Source of the DNA: Begonia masoniana
Lineage: Eukaryota; Streptophyta; Magnoliopsida; Cucurbitales; Begoniaceae
Direction: 5' to 3'
Assembly (NCBI GenBank): GCA_022432975.1
Contig: CM039502.1
Coordinates: 71,694,573 to 71,758,572 of the forward strand
DNA length: 64,000 nt
The notes under the pieces were generated by a model. The model was given only the letters and a program-made list of their open reading frames with translations, ran no database searches and was not told the origin of the DNA. Positions within the stretch are counted from its first letter, which is position 1, and each line of letters starts with the position of its first letter. The position numbers and the translations under genes were made by a program. This document shows positions 46,655 through 55,639 of this stretch, piece after piece.

Positions 46655-47143
46655 GTTGTTCATTTTTTTCATTTAATTTAAAAAAAATCGCCACTTACTT
46701 TAGACGTTTGTTTTTATTTTTTTTAAGGCAATCTACTGTGTTTTGCTCACCCTATGCAGAAAATAATCCTTCTTGATACTATGTTGTTCTATAGAACAAC
46801 ACCATGTGGGAGAAGAGAAATTCTGATATCTCTTTAAGAATTTGAAGTAAATATTTGATGAAGATTGATGCATTATTATACTATTCTATTGGGTTTATTT
46901 TTCATCTTACAGAGAACTGAATTATTTATCAAGGATTCATGAGAGATCAAGTATATGTTGTGATTTATGGAAATTATGTAGATTTTTGGATTTATTTTCT
47001 GGAAAAAACCTACAAATCTGGAATTTTTTTATTTTGAGATTTGATGGTTTTTTATGAGAGTTGATTGACATATTTCAAACTTAAAGGATTTTCTGAATAC
47101 TCTTCTTCTTCCGCATTCTGAAACCTTTCTCGATTTTTCTACA
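46655..47143 (+). other. Cop-S2 spacer between pol and the third ORF
   Basis: AT-rich, no open frame of note. It may hold the leader for the third ORF, with a T-rich stretch followed by 'tctacaatgg' at the ORF start, but no splice site can be assigned with confidence. Confidence 0.6.
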
Positions 47144-48973
47144 ATGGTTATTCTTGAAGAAGTTACCGAAGACTACCTCACAGGCAATGTCTCAGTGCCT
47201 GTCACAGAAACTTTGCCAGTGCCTGTCACAGAAACTTTGCCGTGTCCAGAAACGACAATGGTAATATACTCTTCACCGTCAACAAATTTCTTTGCTTACA
47301 AGGGAGAATCCTCAAAAATCGTAGAAGATGATGTTCCTATCCATCAAGTAGACTCCTTGGGCATAAAAAGGAAGTTTCAAAAATCGAGTGGAGATAGATT
47401 TAAAACAAGTACCGTGCCTCCCAAGGCCCCTGAAGGATCCAAACTCACTCGGACATCAAAAGAAAAAAGGCAGAAAATCGAAAAGGAAATTTCATCTGAT
47501 AGCTCCTGGACTCAAGACGAAGTCATTGAGCTTGATACTGATAATGAGGACGAAACAGTTAAAGCACCCTTAAAGGAATCAACCAGGAATCTTCGGTCGA
47601 TTTCCAGAAGAAAATCCTCAAGGTCCACTACTCCTAAGTCTTCTAAGTCCTCTGCTCTAAAATCCTTAAAGCCATCTGCTCCAAAATCGTCAAAGCCATC
47701 TATGTCAAAGACTCAAAAGTCTGCTGTTGTTAAGCCGCCAAAGTCAAGTCCCTCCAAAACTCCTAAATCCAAAAGACAGAAGTCCATCATAAGTCCAACT
47801 CTAAAAGGCTCTACTCGCTCAAAATCGACTACTCGAGGTGAGTCAAGCACCAAAACAAGTAAGTCTTCTGATCAATGTCCTGTTGAAGATTTTAAATCCA
47901 AACTACATGCTAGCCGTTGGACATGTTTTTCTAAAAGAAATATATGGCCCGAAAGGAAAATACATAAAGGACATTTTACTCAGTATGAAGCTATAATTTA
48001 TCATCTTATGATTTTAGGATTGGGAAAAACCTTTAGAGACATTAAGCCATTCGTTTGGAAAGTTATTCTGGATATCTATTACAATTTGGATTACAATGAG
48101 AAAAATCCTGCTCATCCTAGCTATGGTCAAGTATATGTCCGAGGACATATCTTTAATTTTTCTCCTTCTGACATTAATGAATATCTGTGCAATTCTGATG
48201 AATTTGTGCCTGATTATAACAAAATAATTTTTGATGTCACTAGGGGTGTTAGACGAATCTGGCCCTATGGAAAGGACTTTCTGGCTTCACAGCTCACAAT
48301 GAAATATGAAATTCTTCATAAGATTGCCATGAGGAACTGGATGCCTACATCCCATGGGACTGGGGTGAATAAGGCAATGGCTGCTTTGTTGTTAAAATTG
48401 GAAATTCAATTTCTTTCGACTTTGGAAAACATTTTTTTGATCAGATTATGAAACATGAGGATGGCAAAAATGAAAGGTTAGCTCTTCTGTTTCCTAGTCT
48501 TATATATGATATTCTGTCTTCTCAACGGTCTATTATAAGAGAGAGTGAAGTTTTGTATGTTGACAAAGAGGAAATCCATATTAGCTACAAACTTCGGATG
48601 GGGGAGCACATAAATGATCTAGAAGGATTTGTAGAAGGTCTTCCTATCTCTAAATCAAGAACTGACTCTGCTCTTTTAGCTAGGTGTGTTAAATTTTTAG
48701 TAAATATGTGAAAATCTATAAACATTCAAATTTCTATTCTTGAAAAAACAGAAGTCTGTAATTTCTGAACTATTGAATGACATCTACAAGAAAAATCTTC
48801 ACATGGAAGCCTCAGATCCAAATGACAAATCGGCTGAAGCAGCAAGTACATCTGGTGTTCCACTTGATGTCACAAATAGTGTCCTAGCAAATATGCCAGA
48901 GAATGTTGTTGTTCTAGATCCGAATTCTACAATTGGGTTGCTTCAGATGATCCTATACATTGAATATTATTGA
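47144..48973 (+). pseudogene. Cop-S2 third ORF (basic low-complexity N-terminus plus plant transposon-type domain)
   Basis: ATG at 47144 opens 435 codons. Residues ~1-120 are acidic and Pro-rich (VPVTETLP repeated). Residues ~140-245 are a Ser/Pro/Lys tract with repeated SKSSALKS, APKSSKPS and SPSKTPKSK units, resembling histone H1-type tails and rich in potential nuclear-import signals. Residues ~250-425 carry ERKIHKGHFTQYEAIIYHLM, WKVILDIYYNLDYNEKNPAH and QVYVRGHIFNFSPSDINEYL, the same fold family as the Cop-S1 third ORF. A frameshift at about 48430 leads to 48448-48711 and then a short 3' part to 48973. No transmembrane segment is evident. I infer a nuclear, nucleic-acid-binding role, not an envelope. 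Confidence 0.75.
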
Positions 48974-49309
48974 ACTCCTTTTATTTTTGGTTTCCGGATA
49001 TTTCTATGGATAATTTGTTTGTTTGTAAATATTTCCTCTATGACTATTACATTTTTCATGGTTTGGCTATCTCTCTATGGTGCTCATATGGTGATTATGG
49101 TACTTATCTGATGATTATGATGCTTATATAGTAATTATAGTGATTATATGGTGATTGCTCTTCTCTTATATATCTTTTTGTCTTTTTATGACAAAAATGG
49201 GGAGTATTTTGATAATGATTGAAGTATTTTTGATGATGTTTTGAAGCCACCATCCAAGGGAAGTTATTGATCATATTGATTTTGCCAAAAAAATACCAAA
49301 TGGGAAGAT
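48974..49309 (+). other. Cop-S2 3' spacer and polypurine tract
   Basis: AT-rich with imperfect repeats of 'tatggtgattat' near 49080-49160. The PPT is AAATGGGAAGAT at 49298-49309, directly before the 3' LTR. A second purine tract, 'aaaaatggggag', is at about 49194-49204. Confidence 0.8.
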
Positions 49310-50494
49310 TGTAAATGCAAATATATTACAAATATGTTGGCAAATTACATTTATGAAAATAATATTTTATTCCATTGTTTTCCAAGTTAGTAGTTTGTTT
49401 CTTGGAAATCAAGAAATAATCTATTCAATTTATTGAATGGATGGATATTGGAAATCAAGAAGATATTGGTGAAAGATAAAATAAGGAAACTTGAGGATTA
49501 AGGAAAGTAGATGAAAATCTAGAGGCATTAGTTTTTTGGAAAACTTTATTTTGGAAGGCTGATTTGAAAACGATTTGATGAATTATATCAGGTCTTGCGA
49601 TCAAATTAATTATGGGATACTTTTTCAAGTCTTCGGGATTCATATCCAAGTAGTTGGCGGTACTTTCCCAAAATATCATACGAGGTGTCACTCAACCGAT
49701 TTTATGATATTCGGTTTCCTTATTCCTTGTGGCCTTGAATTTCATTTTGGTATTTAATTAAACCTCAAATAATACAGTTACGAATGATATTTAAGCTTTC
49801 ATTTTCTAAGGAAGCGACTGACGGATTTTTTATTCTTAGAAGGATATTTCTTCATAATTGAGTCGTCGCTGTTCTTTCTCTCCCAACGCTCCTGCGTATG
49901 GGTTTGTGATTATTCATTCAGTTATTGAATGATTACACACTCTGCTTATGCTGTGGAATTCATCGATTATTCGAGTGTGTTGATTTATTGCGTCCGAAGA
50001 CAACAACCTAGTGTTACAGACGGTGTCATAGGAAGAAATCTTCTTTATTCTTCATTGAAACTCAGTTCTCAGGAGGAGACTGCATTAGAACTCGGGAGGA
50101 GTTCTGTTGATCGTGGGCAAGGGGATATACACAAATTCCAGGAGGAGTCATCAATAACAAAGGGATCTTGTCGCTTTTAGATCTCGGGAGAGATCGATCT
50201 CAAGTCGAGGGGAGCTTGCAAAAACAGTTTCATTGGGGAAGTTAGGAAGTGGCGGCGACAAAGATAAAAGAGAGTCTTTATTTGTTTAAATCCGTTTGTC
50301 TTGTAACTTTGTAAACTCGTGAAATAATTTTATATCTGGGCGTGGCCCCACAGACGTAGGCGAATTGCCGAACTGCGTTACCAACCTCCTGTCTCTTTAA
50401 TTTTTGTATATTTATAATTGTCCATCATTGCATTAATTATCGGTGTCACACGAAACACTCTGTGTGACATCGCATAACTGATCTTAATCTTTCA
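49310..50494 (+). repeat. Cop-S2 3' LTR
   Basis: Runs TGTAAATGCAAATATATTAC to CTTAATCTTTCA and is followed by the TSD ACATG. Two 17-bp motif copies (49674, 50012) match those in the 5' LTR. Confidence 0.94.
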
Positions 50495-50499
50495 ACATG

Positions 50500-51290
50500 T
50501 TTTATGACAATGAGAACATTTTAGATTTTTTTTATCCACGCCTATTTTTGTGGATCGATTTTGTCCTTTTTGAGGAGGCTTTTGTTTTGATATCATGGCT
50601 GAAGCATCAGAATTGCTTGAATCCCATTTTAAAGTTGCTTAACGAATTACTTCTCTTCGAACAAGAGCATAACATTCTTCTAATTCTAGAACAGGATCTT
50701 TGCGAAGAATTTCTCCCTGAATTTGCTCAAATACTCCATCTAAGCCAACAAAAAAATATGAACTCGAAGACGATCAATAGCTCCTCGATATGTAACAATG
50801 TCTTCGGTATCATTCATGACTATTTTATCACAATGATCTATATCACGAAAAATTTTAGTTAGTTCTCTCATCTCTGTAATATTCAAATAAGAATTTACCA
50901 CTTTGTATGGTAGTAAAAACCTTCTGGTTTAGAGTGGAAACTCTAAATTCATCGCTTCCGTTATAAAAGTCCTTTGACACAGCATTCCAGGGGTCATAGG
51001 CGGTTGGTAATTGCAAATATCTCTTCATGATTTCAGGGGTCATAGACATCAATAAGCATCGCTTGACTTTCTGATTATCGACATACCACTTCTCATACCC
51101 TTCATCTGTTTCTTTGGGTATTTTTGTTGCATCTGGAATGAACGAGAGTTTTTCTCGTTCTGCAAGGTGCATTTCCATCAGTTGTAACCAGGTGTCATAA
51201 TTTAATTCATTTAGAGTTATTCCTCCATTAAATATACTTTCAAATTGAATAATAACAAGATTGAGATGTCATCACTTTCTTGTGTGTAGA
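50500..51290 (-). pseudogene. gag: Cop-H gag and first half of zinc knuckle
   Basis: The minus strand carries LNYDTWLQLMEMHLAEREKL, GYEKWYVDNQKVKRCLLMSM, PEIMKRYLQLPTAYDPWNAV and VSKDFYNGSDEFRVSTLNQK, a copia gag. The open part is 50855-51178. Near 50500-50530 CSHCHKTC begins the zinc knuckle that is completed at 27000-27057. Stops break the rest. Confidence 0.87.
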
Positions 51291-51298
51291 GGTGCTAA

Positions 51299-52664
51299 TA
51301 GCGAGAAGGTTTGTTCGTGGGTTCTTCTCTAACTAACAGATCTTTCAACAGAGGATACTGATCTTGATGTGCTCCGTAGGCCCATCACACGGTCCCAAGC
51401 CCGGGCACACAATTTATCTAACTTATATTCTCACACATTTTTGTCTTTTGCAGGAGATGAACTATATGATGGCTTGGAACACACCCTTGGCGACTTAACG
51501 TGGGAGATCGAGGCTATAGACAAGAATCAACCAAGGCACGTCATTGCATGGAAGACAAGGATTGAAGATCAAGAAGCTCACATGGGAATTTGTCTTCCCG
51601 AGCATTGATTTAAGTAACCTTTTTATTTTAAACACTTACACGGCAAACATTGGCCTGTTTGTGACAATTATTATATGCATGCATGTTAGGCATTTAGGGT
51701 TAGATGTATGCTAGGATAGAAGGTGACTTGGTTTCAGTTTAACTCACATGAAGTGCTTGGAATTTGCATGGCTTGCATGGGAAGCTCGGCCGCGCGCGCC
51801 AAGATCAATGGCCGAGATGAAGCATTCAATTGAAGCATTCTTTACCCGATTTGGCCATACCAAGTGCTGCCCCTTGAAGATGCTTGTTGCTCTTACCACT
51901 TTTGGAGAAAACATGAATCATTGACTTGGCTTTCAGTTGGCCTTTGATCAACCTAAACACAGGACATATTGGCCGCCCAAATCTCCACCTATGGCCGAAC
52001 ACATGGCACTCCAATGAAGTTCAAACTTAAACCTAAAGCGAGCCACCCTTATGACTATAAATCATGGCTATTAGTGCTTGTATTTCGGTTGTTGATGAAA
52101 TAAGAATATCGACTGTTTCTTTTAAAGAAAAAAAAACCTCTTTAAGTGAAGCTTCAAGGTAAGTGTCTCGGTTGCACATAATTGAGGGAGTTGCACCTCT
52201 ATTTCCTTCAAGCATGGTTGCTTGCAAGGATCTCATTTTCACTCTCCACTCTTTTGAGAGTTGGAAACAAGTAGGGAGTGGCCAAACCGGTTCCTCCTAG
52301 TCGAGATTCTTTCCTTGGAAAGAATGCTTTGCCGAAAGCCTTAAAACATTGTTTATCTACTGACTTGAGGTTTTGTTGCACATTTTCTTTTCCACAAACT
52401 ATTTGGACTATATCTTCCATAGTCACACACCTCACTTACAACACAAGCGTCACATAAATTTTTGTTTCATTTAAAGCTCTTTTGCTTATTCAACTTTGGC
52501 CATCATTTGAGATCTCCTCAGCTTGGCCGAGCACCAAAGGAACTAACGATATTTCCTTATGTTCTAGTGACATTTGCAGAGCTATACCATAACATTAGCG
52601 AGAAGGTTTGTTCGTGGGTTCTTCTCCAACTAACAGATCTTTCAACAGAGGATATTGATCTTGA
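51299..52664. mobile_element. Repeat X, copy 2, with a 69-bp flanking duplication
   Basis: The insert 51368-52595 is similar to X1 (41126-42118). It has a frame RPITRSQARAHNLSNL, GLEHTLGDLTWEIEAID and AHMGICLPEH at 51369-51608, then a promoter-like part ('ctataaatcatgg' near 52054) and 'caaggtaagtgtctcgg' near 52155. The flanks 51299-51367 and 52596-52664 are the same 69-bp segment of Cop-H leader with two differences. X1 shows no comparably long flank duplication. Confidence 0.75.
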
Positions 52665-52710
52665 CTTGGGCGGCGCAAATATGATCGTGGAAACGGCTTT
52701 CAAGCGATCA

Positions 52711-55197
52711 TGTAGCGACCCTAACACTGTACCCTTATTTTTTCGTATTATTTTTTTTTATACCTACAACTTTAAACCTAACGTTCAAGCGGAAATAATA
52801 CTTTAAAAATTGAATTCGTTTTTGTTTATGCTTTTAAACCATTTAACGAACTTAAAAACAATTTAAATAAAACTTAAAACAATATATTAAAACATTTAAA
52901 AACAAAGAAAAACAATCGGCTGAGGAAAGGAGGGCAAAAGGGAAAATTCCCCTTGAAAATATAGGGGCGATCGATCGCCAGTCATAAAAGGGAGGGGCAA
53001 TCATGCGCTGTGGTGAACGATCGCCTCGCGATCGTTCACCAGGCGATCGATCGCCCACCTTTGGGCGATCAATCGCCACACGCTCTGGAGTTTTTCCAGA
53101 GCGTGGCGATCCCCTTGGCTCATGATCGCCCCTCTTGGCAACTGTTCGCCAAGTGTTCTGCCTCCCTTAATTTTCTTCTTTCTTTCCTCTTCACCTGCAC
53201 ACACTTCTACCTCACATCTTTCCCTTAAACTTTAACACAAATCACACCATAAACGTGTAACATACAATAGCTTAAACCTCACCTCTTTTCACATTTCGTC
53301 GCTCACCCAATAAACGACTCAAAACATATTTAAAACATAACCCAATTTCATAAAAACGAATTGCGTGGTTCGGTTTAAAAACTAAACAAAACCCTACGAA
53401 ATTCAATAATCCAGCAGTTCATCAAACGATAATTTTTAACAAAACATTTTATAACTATCAATCCATTATCCAGATCCAAACAACCTAAAATGTATTTAGC
53501 TATACAATTAACCTATCTAATCCACCGTTAACCCAAATATCCCCAAAAACCCTTAAAACACAAACATACACCCCCCATGGGTCGGGTTAAGCATCGACTG
53601 CGCCAGCACACCCCGCGAGCCATCCTCTGTCAACTGCATCACTCCTCGGGTGGAGGGATCTCGTCCTCACCTAAGTCAAGATCACCTACACCATACAGAC
53701 AATCTATGAGATAAAAATCTCACCAAGTTCTACGTAAATGCAATGCATGCTGTGCATATGAGTTCGTAAGTCATGCAACATTTTCTTATCTTTACATAGG
53801 TTGTCATCAAGATCTCAACCCTCTAAATGGAGAGGGCACATCCTGCGGTTGGACAACCCTTTTCACCTAGAGGAGGGGGGTACATGCTTGCAACACGCAC
53901 AGTCATGCCTGAGCCCCACCTCGCATGACCATAAACATACATCAATTCATATTAGATGTGGTATTGTGACAGACCCGTAATCGATCCACACAATAGATCA
54001 ATAGCCCCCTTTCAGGCCACATCGCCATTTTCTTTAAAACAAAGTACGGAAACTCATTTTCATGCTCTTTCAAAATACGTGATGCGTGAACAACTAAACC
54101 TAACTACTCAACCAAGGCAATTTAAACAAACACTTCACCAAAACTCCTCGAGACGACATCGACGTACGGTGTAGGCCAATCGACCAAAGTAAGTCACGAG
54201 AACTTACCTCGTGTCCGTAGAAATTCAAGCTCCGTCCACGAGCGTTCACCTAAGGCAATTCCACAATATTATCGTTAAAACGAGTTTAAACTATTAAACG
54301 TCCAAAATTAACGAAACCTTAACTAAAGAAATTTTCCTAAATTTCTAACTTAACAAATCGAGGCATTCTAACAAACAATTAACGCTCGATACCTTGAACC
54401 ACCAATAACGAGCTTTTCTAAAAATTCCTAATTCCTCGAATTTTTAACTTTACTCTCAAATCAATTTAATTTCGTTCAACAACGTTCAATACTTCCATTA
54501 TATCCTCCAACACGATAAACCTATCAATCTCGAACCATAATTCACGATTTTAACGAAACCCTAAACGAACCTTAATTGTTTAAACTCCGTAAAAACCGAA
54601 ACAAACTTTACTAAAACCTTAGAATCGTACCTAGGTTCGAGTTTGGGGAAGAAATCGCGAAGAATCGAGACGAACGGAGGAGGAATCGGACGTTGGCGTG
54701 AGAAATCGCCGGAGGAAGAAATGTTGCCGCGGGGAGGGTAAAAAAAACGCAAAGAGAGAGAGAGATCGTGAGTGGGGAAGAAGAAGAGAGAATTTGATTT
54801 TTAATTAAATTTGACTTTGTAAATTACATTTTTGCCCTTCCTTTGATTTTCTATTTGTTTCGTCCTTCGTTTCGTTAATTGTCTAACGATTCGGTTTCTC
54901 CAAATCTCTTTATTTCGCTAATAAATCAAACTTATTACTAGGGTTCTATTAAAACTGTATGTTCGTGATTCGGACCTTGTTTACTATTTTTACTACAACG
55001 TCCTTTAAATTACGATAAACGTAATTCTCGTAAAACTAGCGTTAAATTCCTAAAATTCTCGAAATTTTCTTCAAATCCTTATAAATTATTAGGATTATAA
55101 TAACGTCTTCTTTTTGCGAAATGGACTTGATTTGACATATTTACAAAAAATACCATTAACATTAAAATATAAATATTCTGTACAGCTGGGTATTACA
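52711..55197 (-). repeat. Solo LTR sL3 (gypsy chromovirus-like) in the Cop-H leader
   Basis: Runs TGTAGCGACCCTAACACTG to GCTGGGTATTACA (2.49 kb) with the perfect TSD GATCA (52706-52710, 55198-55202). It closely matches sL2. The palindrome cluster at 52965-53105 includes GGCGATCGATCGCC (52966-52979) and a hairpin CACGCTCTGGA / TCCAGAGCGTG (53079-53105). No genes. Confidence 0.93.
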
Positions 55198-55202
55198 GAT
55201 CA

Positions 55203-55392
55203 TGTCGGTCTTCTCGTGACGGCGACCGCGGCAAGCAGCCAAACAATGGCGAGAGATGCAACAACAGTGAGTGGTGTGACAAAGTTGGAGTGTTTGAAGG
55301 AGATTTCCTCTAAAAAGAGTTTTTCATAAAAAATTTTAATGTTTTGGAATAATGGATCTGGAGATTTCCTCCTGTAAACTCGGGTACCAACT
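55203..55392 (-). other. Cop-H leader remainder and primer binding site
   Basis: Continues the leader after sL3. Next to the LTR the minus strand reads TTGGTACCCGAGTT (55377-55390), which resembles but does not match the tRNA-Met site TGGTATCAGAGC. It is either decayed or specific for another tRNA. Confidence 0.65.
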
Positions 55393-55547
55393 TGAAATGT
55401 AAGATTCCCTTTTTTTCATAAAATTTTTAAGAGAATTTACAAGAATTTATACATAAATATTTACTATTTTAAAATATTCTACATATATTGGGATTTCAAT
55501 CAACTTCCCAAATTATATCAAGTCCCTAATTTTTAGAGATTTCAACA
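55393..55547 (-). repeat. Cop-H 5' LTR
   Basis: Runs TGAAATGTAAGATTCC to GATTTCAACA and pairs with 7981-8135. It marks the right edge of the whole nest. Confidence 0.9.
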
Positions 55548-55639
55548 AGACCATGCAACGCTTTGTAATTAAATAATTTTGAATATCATCAAATAGAACA
55601 ACTACAAACTAGTCTATATACACTTGACTCCATTGAGTT
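55548..55639. other. Short spacer between Cop-H and Gyp-1
   Basis: Ninety-two bases of AT-rich DNA with no feature. The last five (GAGTT, 55635-55639) are the left TSD candidate of Gyp-1; its partner is outside the window. Confidence 0.6.

Larger units (their letters stand above)
39837..50028 (+). repeat. Dispersed 17-bp bipartite motif TGTCACA-N3-GGTGTCA in Cop-S2 (12 copies)
   Basis: Copies start at 39837, 40180 (5' LTR), 42828, 43268, 44104, 44909, 46098, 46402, 47188, 48868 (gag, pol and third ORF) and 49674, 50012 (3' LTR). Two half-motifs TGTCA lie 12 bp apart, about one helical turn, all on the same strand. Most copies differ from the consensus at one to three of 14 fixed positions. 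Copies in coding DNA use at least two different reading frames, so protein selection alone does not explain them. Extra half-sites occur near 40640, 45737 and 50441. Confidence 0.8.
39462..50494 (+). mobile_element. Cop-S2: SIRE-like Ty1/copia with third ORF and dispersed 17-bp motif
   Basis: LTRs at 39462-40691 and 49310-50494 flank a PBS, gag, protease, integrase, RT/RNase H, a third ORF and a PPT, all on the plus strand. The TSD ACATG is perfect (39457-39461, 50495-50499) and lies in the Cop-H zinc knuckle. Without the ~1-kb insert in gag it is about 10 kb. Several in-frame stops occur; most that can be judged look like C-to-T or G-to-A changes. It belongs to a different family from Cop-S1, with unrelated LTRs. 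Confidence 0.93.
7981..55547 (-). mobile_element. Cop-H: host Ty1/copia retrotransposon split by nested insertions
   Basis: Two ~155-bp LTRs (7981-8135 and 55393-55547) bracket minus-strand copia fragments: RNase H/RT (8136-9509), the RT-integrase linker (23378-24125), integrase (26177-27057) and gag (50500-51290). Subtracting the insertions leaves about 4.4 kb, normal for a short-LTR copia. Removing each insertion and one TSD rejoins the reading frame. The RT phrase SIEWFKTRLVAE spans 9509/23378, the integrase phrase FGCVAFVHFHKQQ spans 24125/26177, and the zinc-knuckle phrase CSHCHKTC...TKDHCFEL spans 27057/50500. The outermost flanks (GCACT left, AGACC right) do not form a TSD. It is the oldest element of the nest. 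Confidence 0.9.

Noticed and set aside
47144..48973. Reading the third ORF as a retroviral-type envelope
   Set aside because: It sits where env would be, but no signal peptide, furin-like site or membrane segment is visible.
51826..52435. Minus-strand frames in repeat X2
   Set aside because: They run against the coding direction suggested by the shared ORF end, and no similar frame occurs in X1.
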